A stretch of DNA of 10,696 bases from a bacterium (lineage in GTDB: Bacteria > JAMCPX01): contig DAHXOM010000356.1 of the NCBI GenBank assembly GCA_027364825.1, positions 1 to 10,696 of the forward strand, read 5' to 3'. A program made the position numbers and the translations under genes. Shown here in pieces: positions 1 through 7,163 of the stretch; the first letter of the stretch is position 1; every line of letters starts with the position of its first letter. The notes under the pieces were generated by a model. It worked only from the letters and a program-made list of their open reading frames with translations. It was not told the origin of the DNA and ran no database searches.

Positions 1-2
1 TT

Positions 3-1181
3 TCAATTGTATTAATTACAGCTGGCTGCGGTACGAGCGAGCTGAATACAGCGAACACATGCAAATCCTGTCATACTAATGCGAATATGTTACAGAATGC
101 CGACCCCTCAATACATCCCGTTGATTTCCTCGTTACCCAGAACTTTTTTAATTCTCCCCACGGTATACTTCAATGCGTCGATTGTCATAAAGGCGATCCC
201 TCAGGTACATCGATGCAGCAGGCACACGCGGGTATGATAAACGACCCGTCATTGAACCCCAACACCGTATGTGCAAATTGTCATGCAGGCATTGTCCAGA
301 GTTACACAACAAGTCTCCATTATACCCTTGCAGGAGAGCAATCTTACCTGAATAAGGTCTCCTGCCCTTACAATAATAATCTGGATACACCCGATAAGAC
401 AGACTGCCAGAGATGCCATGCATCATGCGGGAACTGCCATGTGGCAAAACCCCTTACCGGCGGACTTATCTCGGGTCATACTTTTATGCCGATTCCCCCG
501 ATGCAGGAGACATGCGCTCAGTGTCATAAAGATCAAGCGGACGAGTTCCTCGGCTTGTCAGGACAGGCACCTGATCTTCATTATACAAACGGCATGCAAT
601 GCATAGATTGTCACGGTAACGGCATACACGGAGACGGTATAACATACACGACAATGTGGGACGTACAGGAGATGCCGCAATGCGGTTTGTGTCATACGGA
701 TGTCACCAACGGCACTTCCGGCATAGCAGAACACAACATACCCCAGATGAAAGCCCTTAATTGCACGGTGTGCCATGCCCAGCCGTACACAAATACCTAT
801 AACTACACCAGCATGTTTGCCGGGGATCAGTATGTCGGTTCTGTTGGCATGACGGTAACGGACTTCAGAATCGGGTTCAACACGATTCCATCACAGTCTT
901 ACCTATACACAACAGTAAGGCATTATCCCATAACGAGGGATACCTTCGATTACTTTGGTGCCGATTTATTAACGGGATTTGATTCTGTTCCTACATGGCA
1001 GACAACATCCCCGCATAACCTGCAGCTCATTACACCACAGAACGGAGGAGGACAGCCTTCTGCATGTCAAAACTGTCACGGCACGACAAACCTGTTTTTG
1101 ACAAGGGACATGCTGAACCCCTATGATTCTGCGGCCAACCTGAGTGTGGCGATAACCCAGCCGCCGCCTGCCTTGAAATAG
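3..1181 (+). CDS. Multiheme (decaheme-type) c-type cytochrome, probable lipoprotein, 5'-partial
   Basis: The frame is open from position 3, so the true start is outside the window; the ATG at 87 is internal. At least 392 residues are visible. The first are SIVLITAGC, a hydrophobic stretch ending in a Cys (27-29) that resembles the end of a lipoprotein signal peptide, although the -3 residue (Thr) is not ideal. Ten CXXCH heme-binding motifs follow: CKSCH (60-74), CVDCH (174-188), CANCH, CQRCH, CGNCH, CAQCH, CIDCH, CGLCH, CTVCH (762-776) and CQNCH (1065-1079). Two of these are nearly adjacent (CQRCHASCGNCH). About 95 residues between the ninth and tenth motifs contain no heme site. Such proteins move electrons in the periplasm or at the cell surface of anaerobic respirers. 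The donor and acceptor cannot be read from the sequence. There is no C-terminal membrane segment. Family-level certainty is high; the specific role is unknown. Confidence 0.88.
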   Translation, partial: SIVLITAGCGTSELNTANTCKSCHTNANMLQNADPSIHPVDFLVTQNFFNSPHGILQCVDCHKGDPSGTSMQQAHAGMINDPSLNPNTVCANCHAGIVQSYTTSLHYTLAGEQSYLNKVSCPYNNNLDTPDKTDCQRCHASCGNCHVAKPLTGGLISGHTFMPIPPMQETCAQCHKDQADEFLGLSGQAPDLHYTNGMQCIDCHGNGIHGDGITYTTMWDVQEMPQCGLCHTDVTNGTSGIAEHNIPQMKALNCTVCHAQPYTNTYNYTSMFAGDQYVGSVGMTVTDFRIGFNTIPSQSYLYTTVRHYPITRDTFDYFGADLLTGFDSVPTWQTTSPHNLQLITPQNGGGQPSACQNCHGTTNLFLTRDMLNPYDSAANLSVAITQPPPALK

Positions 1182-1222
1182 GGAAATAAAAGGGCATTGT
1201 AACACAATCTTCCGAGAGCAGA

Positions 1223-1234
1223 TTCACCGGTGAA
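1223..1234. repeat. Perfect 12-bp palindrome TTCACCGGTGAA
   Basis: The palindrome lies in the 130-base gap between the cytochrome and dgt. An A run follows it on the + strand, so it is not a rho-independent terminator in either direction. It could be an operator half-pair, but nothing else in the gap supports that. No other gene or clear hairpin is visible in 1182-1311. Confidence 0.3.
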
Positions 1235-1296
1235 AAAAAATACATGCTTTCGCTAACGATTATCCTTGAATAGCGCTACCTGTATATTAAAAACTA

Positions 1297-1305
1297 TGGT
1301 ACTAT
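1297..1305 (+). promoter_or_regulatory. Possible extended -10 promoter of dgt, predicting a leaderless mRNA
   Basis: TGGTACTAT matches the extended -10 form TGnTATAAT, with 4 of 6 matches in the hexamer. No good -35 box is found 16-18 bases upstream. Transcription would begin at about 1311-1313, which is the dgt ATG itself (1312). No Shine-Dalgarno sequence precedes that ATG, and an in-frame TAA at 1288-1290 rules out an earlier start. Confidence 0.35.
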
Positions 1306-1311
1306 AAACCT

Positions 1312-2352
1312 ATGCTTATCCGGGAAATGTTAGAACAGCAGGAAAAACAAATCCTGCACCCAAAGGCAATGCTCAGTGTAAATTCTAAGGGCAGGAATCT
1401 TCAGGAACCTGCATGTGACGTACGTCCGATATTTCAGCATGACAGGGATAAAATACTTCACAGCAAGTCTTTCAGAAGGCTAATGTATAAAACACAGGTA
1501 TTGCTTTTGCCGAAGGGGGACCACTACAGGACCAGACTGACGCATACGCTGGAAGTCACGCAGATAGCAAGGACGATCGCAAAATCATTAACGCTCAATG
1601 AGGCGCTTACAGAAGCAATAGCCCTGGGACATGACCTCGGGCATACCCCGTTCGGTCATGCAGGAGAGTCTGTTCTGAACAAGCTTAATCCCGGAGGGTT
1701 CAGGCATTATCAGCAGAGCCTCCGCGTTGTCGAACTCCTTGAAAGGGAAGGCAGGGGTCTGAACCTGTCCTATGAGGTCAGAGACGGTATTGCAAAGCAT
1801 TCTAAGGGCAAAGGTCCTATTATAACAACATCTCCCGATGTTACTTCCATCACGCTTGAAGGCAGGATCGTGAGGCTTGCGGATATCATAGCATATATCA
1901 ATCATGACGTGGATGATGCAATACGCGCCGGCGTCATAAAAGATGCCGACCTGCCGGAAAAGGCCGTGAAAATACTCGGAAGCACCTATTCCAAACGTAT
2001 CGATACAATGATAAAGGGCGTTATCAGTGCTACACAGGCTATAGACTATCAGACCATCGGAATAACGGATGAAGTGCTGTTCGCATTGAATGCGATGAGA
2101 GATTTTTTGTATGCGGCTGTTTATGATAGCGACGTTGTTCATGGGGATCTCTTTAAATGTGAAAAGATCCTGCATGAACTTTTCAGCCACTATAAAACTC
2201 ACCCGGACCTCTTTGAAAAAGAGGCAGGCTTCAACATAGCCGACGATACCATGGAAAGACGCATAACGGATTTCATAGCAGGGATGACAGACAGATATGC
2301 CCTTGACAGGTTCAATGATATCTTCATGCCGAAGCCGTGGGGCATTGTTTAA
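1312..2352 (+). CDS. dgt: Deoxyguanosinetriphosphate triphosphohydrolase-like protein (HD domain)
   Basis: This 346-residue protein has the size and motifs of the shorter dGTPase-like class. These enzymes hydrolyse dGTP or related dNTPs to the deoxynucleoside and triphosphate, and so affect the dNTP pool. The metal-binding HD pattern is complete: H78 in the RTRLTHTLE motif, H107-D108 in GHDLGHTPFGHAGE, and D199 in INHD. The N-terminal SKSFRRLMYKTQV motif is also typical. The first ATG matches the usual family N-terminus, and an in-frame TAA lies just upstream at 1288-1290. No Shine-Dalgarno sequence is present. The gene stands between two gaps of about 100-130 bases and is probably transcribed alone. 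Substrate preference cannot be told from the sequence. Confidence 0.93.
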   Translation: MLIREMLEQQEKQILHPKAMLSVNSKGRNLQEPACDVRPIFQHDRDKILHSKSFRRLMYKTQVLLLPKGDHYRTRLTHTLEVTQIARTIAKSLTLNEALTEAIALGHDLGHTPFGHAGESVLNKLNPGGFRHYQQSLRVVELLEREGRGLNLSYEVRDGIAKHSKGKGPIITTSPDVTSITLEGRIVRLADIIAYINHDVDDAIRAGVIKDADLPEKAVKILGSTYSKRIDTMIKGVISATQAIDYQTIGITDEVLFALNAMRDFLYAAVYDSDVVHGDLFKCEKILHELFSHYKTHPDLFEKEAGFNIADDTMERRITDFIAGMTDRYALDRFNDIFMPKPWGIV

Positions 2353-2415
2353 CCCCGGGCATCATGCCGTATCATTTTTGACACAATTTACGGCGGACAG
2401 TATATTTTTGAGCAA

Positions 2416-2444
2416 TTGACATGCGTTTAGATTAAATGTAATAT
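2416..2444 (+). promoter_or_regulatory. Sigma-70-type promoter of the kinase-FHA unit
   Basis: A perfect -35 TTGACA (2416-2421), a 17-base spacer and the -10 TAATAT (2439-2444) form the best promoter in the window. Transcription should begin near 2450-2452, only about 5-7 bases before the kinase ATG at 2457. The mRNA would therefore be nearly leaderless. The rest of the 2353-2456 gap holds only a weak GGC/GCC hairpin followed by five T's (about 2355-2379), too weak to call a terminator. Confidence 0.75.
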
Positions 2445-2456
2445 ACAAACTATGCC

Positions 2457-3422
2457 ATGACTCTAAATAAAATCTCTAGATATGAAATTGAAAAAGAAAT
2501 CGGCAGGGGGGCAATGGGTGTTGTTTACCTTGCCCACGATCCTGTTATTAACAGGAAGATTGCACTCAAAACAATAGAGATAGCTAATTCTCTCGATACT
2601 ACAAAAAGAGAAGAGTTAACCAGGAGAATGCTTACCGAGGTCAGGGCAGCCGGGATATTGAATCACCAGAACATCGTCACCATATACGATTACGGAGAAG
2701 ACATCCTCCCGTTTGTCGTCATGGAGTATGTGGAAGGCGAGTCATTGGAATCGTTACGGAAGAAAAAAGGAAAGTTAAGCATGGATGAGATATATCCTAT
2801 CATAAAAGGTGTTGCGAACGGTATCGATTATGCCCATTCCATGGGTATTGTGCACAGGGATATAAAGCCCGACAATATATTGATCACAAAGGATTATATT
2901 CCGAAAATAACGGATTTCGGTATTGCAAGGATCCTCGATGCATCCTCGACTCAGGATTCGGGTATCATAGGTTCACCTTCCTATATGTCTCCGGAACAGA
3001 TACTCGGGGGGACTCTTGACTCAACCACGGACATCTTTTCGTTCGGAGTTATGATATACTATCTTATAGCGGGAGAGAAACCATTCCATGGCGATACCCC
3101 GCATGCAGTGACCTATAGGATATTGAACGAAGCTCCAAACCCACCGAGTTCCTACAACCCTGCATTAACGCTTCACGTAGACGGAGTTTTATTAAAAACA
3201 CTTTCCAAAAAGCCAGAAGAGCGGTATAAGAAGGCCGGTGATGTGGTTGAATCTCTTATAAGGGCACATACAAGGCCGAAGGAAAGGACGGGGAATACGA
3301 TAAAGGATATGCCGCCGGCAAAAAGGAATATTCTTTCGGAAATTTCTCATGTTGATACGATTATTGATGAAGCAACAATGAATCTGAGAAGACATTCGTT
3401 TCATAAGAAACAAAAGGGGTGA
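2457..3422 (+). CDS. Ser/Thr protein kinase (Hanks type, soluble)
   Basis: This 321-residue protein phosphorylates Ser or Thr residues using ATP. All core kinase motifs are present: glycine-rich loop GRGAMGVVY (16-24), ATP-anchoring K38, helix-C E61, catalytic loop HRDIKPDN (133-140, base D135), DFG (153-155) and SPE (178-180). The activation loop carries S163, S164, T165 and S168 as possible autophosphorylation sites. The kinase domain fills about residues 9-270. A short basic tail follows, with no membrane segment and no PASTA or other sensor domain, so the enzyme is probably cytoplasmic. An in-frame TAA at 2439-2441, with no other start codon after it, fixes ATG 2457 as the start. There is no Shine-Dalgarno sequence. 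The next gene, 6 bases downstream, encodes an FHA protein, a likely phospho-binding partner or substrate. Confidence 0.95.
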   Translation: MTLNKISRYEIEKEIGRGAMGVVYLAHDPVINRKIALKTIEIANSLDTTKREELTRRMLTEVRAAGILNHQNIVTIYDYGEDILPFVVMEYVEGESLESLRKKKGKLSMDEIYPIIKGVANGIDYAHSMGIVHRDIKPDNILITKDYIPKITDFGIARILDASSTQDSGIIGSPSYMSPEQILGGTLDSTTDIFSFGVMIYYLIAGEKPFHGDTPHAVTYRILNEAPNPPSSYNPALTLHVDGVLLKTLSKKPEERYKKAGDVVESLIRAHTRPKERTGNTIKDMPPAKRNILSEISHVDTIIDEATMNLRRHSFHKKQKG

Positions 3423-3428
3423 TTTTAT

Positions 3429-4298
3429 ATGCAGATAAAATGTCCTTATTGCAGCAACAGTTTTGATATCGACAGCTTCGACAAACAGGGTATTACCTGC
3501 CCGTCGTGCAAACGTACCATAGTTTCGGAATCTTTATCCAGTAACACGCTCATGGGAATCACGAACGCACCGCAACAGGTACCAAAGGGACTGAGGGTTT
3601 CTTTAACGGTTCTCGAGGGCAAGGATATGGGTAAAACCGTTCAGGTCGATAAACCAGACTTTTCCATAGGCCGTGAAAATGCAGACATGGTCCTGAACGA
3701 TACGCAGGCATCGAGAAGGCATGCCCTTATACAACTCCATGACAGAAGAATTGTTCTGAAAGACCTCGACAGCACCAATGGCACTTTTATCGGCACACGG
3801 CAGATCAAAGAGGAGGAATTGAAACACCTGGATGAGATTTCCATAGGGAATACAAGGCTGCTTGTCACCATATTTGAAACACCGGATTCGATGCCGGATG
3901 CACCGGCTGGAACCATCCTCCTGAAGGACGAAGTATCTGCAGAAGGGACAACACGCATTCAGAGGCCTGATGATGTTGATTTCAAATTGCCCTACAAACA
4001 GCGGATATACCTTGATATTATAGACGGGGGACAAAAAGGCACCACCTATGAGTTTATCAGCGGGAGAGTGGTCATAGGTAGAACGGACGGCGATCTTATC
4101 ATTGACGACCAGAATATTTCCAAAAAGCATGCCGTTGTTGAGACGTGGTCAAGGGACACTTATTTTATACGGGACCTTGCAAGCACGAATGGGACGTATA
4201 TCAATGGGCAGCGTATCACGACCACGAAGATAAAAACCGGCGATATCATAACTATCGGCAACACCAAACTAAAACTCAGGGTAGAGAATGTGCCGTAA
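3429..4298 (+). CDS. Zinc-ribbon protein with two FHA domains
   Basis: The N-terminus is a small zinc ribbon (CPYC at 5-8 and CPSC at 24-27). Two forkhead-associated domains follow. FHA1 (about 57-149) has GR 81-82, SRRH 95-98 and STNG 115-118. FHA2 (about 193-288) has GR 217-218, SKKH 231-234 and STNG 252-255. FHA domains bind phosphothreonine, and both copies keep the residues needed for this. The linkers before FHA1 (about 30-55) and between the domains (about 150-190) are Thr-rich, for example T162, T174 and T175, and could be kinase targets. There is no membrane segment. The kinase gene ends 6 bases upstream, and AAGGGG (3414-3419) serves as the ribosome-binding site. I infer that the kinase phosphorylates this protein or its FHA ligands. 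The pathway controlled is unknown. Confidence 0.9.
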   Translation: MQIKCPYCSNSFDIDSFDKQGITCPSCKRTIVSESLSSNTLMGITNAPQQVPKGLRVSLTVLEGKDMGKTVQVDKPDFSIGRENADMVLNDTQASRRHALIQLHDRRIVLKDLDSTNGTFIGTRQIKEEELKHLDEISIGNTRLLVTIFETPDSMPDAPAGTILLKDEVSAEGTTRIQRPDDVDFKLPYKQRIYLDIIDGGQKGTTYEFISGRVVIGRTDGDLIIDDQNISKKHAVVETWSRDTYFIRDLASTNGTYINGQRITTTKIKTGDIITIGNTKLKLRVENVP

Positions 4299-4354
4299 TA
4301 AAATCTTACCACCACCGGGACACATCGCAGCGTAGTTGAGTTCGTGTAGTATAC

Positions 4355-4385
4355 TTGACAAGAGCAAAGAGATATTCAATAAGAT
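4355..4385 (+). promoter_or_regulatory. Possible promoter of the yceD-rpmF-plsX-fab operon
   Basis: A perfect -35 TTGACA (4355-4360) is followed, after a longer than ideal 19 bases, by TAAGAT (4380-4385, 4 of 6 matches). It lies about 90 bases before yceD, in the 174-base gap after the FHA gene. No clear terminator separates it from the FHA gene, so read-through is possible. Apart from an unpaired Shine-Dalgarno-like AAGGAG at 4431-4436, I see nothing else in the gap. Confidence 0.4.
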
Positions 4386-4472
4386 TTAGAATACCTTATC
4401 TGAGAGAGGGATTGTTTTATTCTCATACCGAAGGAGTAAAAATCATAAAAGCGGGAACAGGCTTGATGTTTT

Positions 4473-5003
4473 ATGAATATTAGAGAGATTCCAAAAGAAG
4501 GAAAAAAGTTAAGCATAAAAAAGGACAATGCATGGTTTATGGATATGGTCGGCGGTTCAAATATTGATGTGGAATCTCTCCATGGAGATCTGACGTCTGC
4601 GATCGATATACATATGCACTATGAAAAATCTGTTGCGATAGAAGGCAGTGTACATGCGGATGTTGTGCTGAGGTGTGTAAAGTGTCTTCAGTCATTCCAT
4701 AAAAAGATCGACAACAATTTTTCTGTAGTGCTTGAGCCTTATGACACAGACGGGCAGACAAAACATGCGATTGCCAAAACAGAACTTGATGCAGAATTCT
4801 ACGTTCATGACGAGTTTGATCCCGAAGCTGTTGTTTTCGAACAGATAATGCTTAGTTTACCTCTGTATCCTTTCTGTAAGCCTGAGTGCAAAGGATTGTG
4901 CACGTACTGCGGTATAAACCTGAATGAACATCCGGAACATAAATGTAAAAACAAGAAGGAACCGAGTTCCTTAAAAAGTCAATTGGCAAAGATAAAAATA
5001 TAA
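4473..5003 (+). CDS. yceD: YceD/DUF177 family protein
   Basis: This 176-residue protein belongs to the DUF177 (YceD) family, which in many bacteria is encoded directly before rpmF and is linked to 23S rRNA and large-subunit biogenesis. It shows two Cys clusters expected in the family: C68-x2-C71 (RCVKC) and a C-terminal group C135, C139, C143, C146 ahead of GINLNEH, plus C158. These probably bind zinc, although that is inference. An in-frame TGA at 4464-4466 fixes ATG 4473 as the earliest start. Its ribosome-binding site is poor. The gene ends 13 bases before rpmF and heads the lipid-synthesis block. Confidence 0.88.
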   Translation: MNIREIPKEGKKLSIKKDNAWFMDMVGGSNIDVESLHGDLTSAIDIHMHYEKSVAIEGSVHADVVLRCVKCLQSFHKKIDNNFSVVLEPYDTDGQTKHAIAKTELDAEFYVHDEFDPEAVVFEQIMLSLPLYPFCKPECKGLCTYCGINLNEHPEHKCKNKKEPSSLKSQLAKIKI

Positions 5004-5016
5004 CGAAGGAGTAACT

Positions 5017-5199
5017 ATGGCACAGCCGAAGAGGAAACATTCCAAAGCAAGAACGGGAAAGAGGAGATCGAGTCACAAACTGAGTGCACCCTCGCTTGTT
5101 GCATGTCCACGGTGTCACCAGCTCATGAAACCCCACCATGTGTGTCCGACCTGCGGCCACTATGCGGGTAAAGAGGTAGTCGAGGTAAAGGAAATATAA
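5017..5199 (+). CDS. rpmF: Ribosomal protein bL32
   Basis: This 60-residue protein has the basic N-terminus of L32 (MAQPKRKHSKARTGKRR) followed by a zinc ribbon with all four cysteines (C30, C33, C43, C46), so it is the zinc-binding form. It is a component of the 50S subunit. A strong Shine-Dalgarno AAGGAG (5006-5011) sits 5 bases before the ATG, one of the best ribosome-binding sites in the window and suited to a highly expressed protein. The order yceD-rpmF-plsX is widely conserved, and plsX begins 6 bases after the stop. Confidence 0.97.
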   Translation: MAQPKRKHSKARTGKRRSSHKLSAPSLVACPRCHQLMKPHHVCPTCGHYAGKEVVEVKEI

Positions 5200-5205
5200 A
5201 CAACT

Positions 5206-6219
5206 ATGAGAGTAGCGCTTGATGCTTTCGGTAGTGATCTCTGTCCCGATATAGAAATAAAAGCAGCAAATGAAGCGGTAAAACAGGGAATCGATGTAAT
5301 ACTTGTCGGAGATAAACAGAAACTGAAGGGTATAAGCAGCGGTGTGGAGGTCGTTCATGCGGGCGATGTAATTACCATGGACGAGTCCCCTGCAAACGCA
5401 TTACGGAAAAAGAAAGATGCATCCATGAGGGTTGCAATAGACCTTGTCGGCAGCGGAAAAGCAGATGCAGTCGTCAGCGCGGGCAATTCCGGAGCAATGA
5501 TGGCACTTTCAATGTTTGTGCTTCGCAAGCTGCCCGGCGTTTACAGGCCTGCCATTGTAGGCGTGCTCCCGAGTTACCGCGGCTATACGGTCTTTATAGA
5601 TATGGGCGCAAACGTCGACTGCAAACCGCATTACCTCCTCCAGTTCGCAATTATGGGGAGTGTTTATGCAAAAAAACTTTTTAACCTTTCAAGCCCGTCC
5701 GTAGGGCTTCTCAGTAACGGAGAGGAAGAAGGAAAAGGCAACGAGCTTACCTCCCTTACCCATGAACTCCTGAAGAAAAGTTCCGTAAACTACAAGGGAT
5801 ATGTCGAGGGTAAGGACATCTACATGGGTGACACCGATGTGATCGTTGCTGACGGCTTCGTCGGTAACACCGTACTGAAGGCAAGCGAAGGCATTGCGGA
5901 AATGGTAACTAAGATACTGAAGGACAGTTTCAAAGCATCACCCTTAAGTATGCTTGGATACCTGTTTTCAAGGGGTGCCTTTAACAGACTGAAAAAACGT
6001 ATCGATTATGCCGAGTACGGAGGTGCACCGCTGATAGGCGTCAACGGGCTCGCAGTAATAACACATGGACGCTCCAATGAGAAGGCGATATTGAATGCGA
6101 TAAAATTATCGAAAAGGTTCTATGATACAAAGTTGAACGATGCAATAATTGAAGAATTGAACAAGAATCTCACCATCGAAAGCAATGCGGCCGAAAAGGT
6201 TTATGAAGAGGCGAAGTAG
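5206..6219 (+). CDS. plsX: Phosphate acyltransferase PlsX
   Basis: PlsX converts acyl-ACP and phosphate to acyl-phosphate, the acyl donor for PlsY in phospholipid synthesis. It acts at the cytoplasmic face of the membrane. The 337-residue protein has the usual length and family motifs: an N-terminal MRVALDAFGSD, SAGNSGAMMA, a central VFIDMGANVDCKPHYLLQFA, then DTDVIVADGFVGNTVLK and AEYGGAPLIGVNG. The N-terminal motif departs slightly from the common DAMGGD. The start is 6 bases after rpmF and has only a distant AAGGAA upstream, so translation may be coupled. fabD follows after 6 bases, with no fabH between them. Confidence 0.96.
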   Translation: MRVALDAFGSDLCPDIEIKAANEAVKQGIDVILVGDKQKLKGISSGVEVVHAGDVITMDESPANALRKKKDASMRVAIDLVGSGKADAVVSAGNSGAMMALSMFVLRKLPGVYRPAIVGVLPSYRGYTVFIDMGANVDCKPHYLLQFAIMGSVYAKKLFNLSSPSVGLLSNGEEEGKGNELTSLTHELLKKSSVNYKGYVEGKDIYMGDTDVIVADGFVGNTVLKASEGIAEMVTKILKDSFKASPLSMLGYLFSRGAFNRLKKRIDYAEYGGAPLIGVNGLAVITHGRSNEKAILNAIKLSKRFYDTKLNDAIIEELNKNLTIESNAAEKVYEEAK

Positions 6220-6225
6220 ATTGTT

Positions 6226-7161
6226 ATGAAGATAGCCTTTCTATTTCCGGGTCAGGGTTCCCAGTTTGCCGGCATGGGGAAAGAACTCTATGACCGGTAT
6301 GAGATTGTGAGGGAGTACTACGACAGGGCAGACAGGAAACTCGGCACGGGATTAAAGAAACTTATGTTTGAAGGACCGAAAGAGGAATTAACGCTTACCT
6401 ATAACGCACAACCGGCGATCCTGACCATGAGTGTTGCTATCTATAAACTCGTGCGGTCGATAACCAGTATAGAACCGGTTCTGTGCATGGGACACAGTGT
6501 TGGAGAATACAGCGCCCTTACTGCTGTATCTTCGATAGCGTTTGAAGATGCCGTATACGCAGTCAGAAAACGGGGCGAAGCCATGCAGGCCGCGGTCAAA
6601 CCAGGACAGGGAACCATGGCCGCTGTCATAGGGCTCGATGAATCTAAAATAAAAGAAATTTTAACGCAGGTACAGGCTGATACCGGTGCAATCGTCGAGG
6701 TGGCAAATTATAACAGCACGGATCAGATAGTAATCTCGGGACATACCATTGCCGTGGACTATGCGATAGACCTGCTGCGTTCGCAGGGTGCGAGACTTGT
6801 AAAAAAACTGGAGGTAAGCGCTCCTTTTCATTCAAGCCTCATGGAACCCGCTGTTCTTGAAATGAAGCAAGTCCTGAACGGTATCACCTTGAACGGTATG
6901 GATTATCCTGTCGTATTCAATGTCGATGCAAGGGTTCATCCTTCGGACGATATTGAAACGATGCTTTTAAAACAACTGGTAAGCCCGGTAAGATGGGTCG
7001 ATACGATAGTGTATGCTATTCAGAACGGGGTTGATACCTTTATAGAGATAGGACCCGGCAAGGTTTTAACGGGGCTCGTTAAAAGAATAAACAACTCCGT
7101 ACGATTGTTTAATGTCAATGATCCTGCAACGCTCGAACAACTGAATGTACTGATACAGTAA
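6226..7161 (+). CDS. fabD: Malonyl-CoA:ACP malonyltransferase
   Basis: FabD moves the malonyl group from malonyl-CoA to acyl carrier protein, supplying the extender unit for fatty-acid elongation. At 311 residues it is full length. It begins MKIAFLFPGQGSQFAGMG, and the catalytic parts are intact: nucleophile S91 in GHSVGEY, R116 in RKRGEAMQ for the malonyl carboxylate, and H202 in APFHSSLMEP. The C-terminal FIEIGPGKVLTGLVKR motif is also typical. There is no strong Shine-Dalgarno sequence, and the start lies 6 bases after plsX. fabG begins 2 bases after the stop. Confidence 0.97.
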   Translation: MKIAFLFPGQGSQFAGMGKELYDRYEIVREYYDRADRKLGTGLKKLMFEGPKEELTLTYNAQPAILTMSVAIYKLVRSITSIEPVLCMGHSVGEYSALTAVSSIAFEDAVYAVRKRGEAMQAAVKPGQGTMAAVIGLDESKIKEILTQVQADTGAIVEVANYNSTDQIVISGHTIAVDYAIDLLRSQGARLVKKLEVSAPFHSSLMEPAVLEMKQVLNGITLNGMDYPVVFNVDARVHPSDDIETMLLKQLVSPVRWVDTIVYAIQNGVDTFIEIGPGKVLTGLVKRINNSVRLFNVNDPATLEQLNVLIQ

Positions 7162-7163
7162 TT

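Noticed and set aside
1588..2202. Long open frame of 204 residues on the minus strand inside dgt
   Set aside because: It lies wholly opposite a well-conserved gene, shows no family motif and is a coding shadow.
2355..2379. Possible rho-independent terminator after dgt (GGC/GCC hairpin then TTTTT)
   Set aside because: The stem is only about three pairs long and the T run is separated from it, so it is too weak to call.
3603..4130. Open frame of 175 residues on the minus strand inside the FHA gene
   Set aside because: It is a shadow of the FHA coding sequence with no recognisable domain.
4350..4355. TATACT as an alternative -10 box for the fab operon
   Set aside because: No -35 hexamer lies 16-18 bases upstream; the overlapping TTGACA makes a better -35 element.
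4398..4427. TGAGA/TCTCA inverted repeat upstream of yceD
   Set aside because: A five-base stem with a long loop is expected by chance and shows no terminator or riboswitch features.
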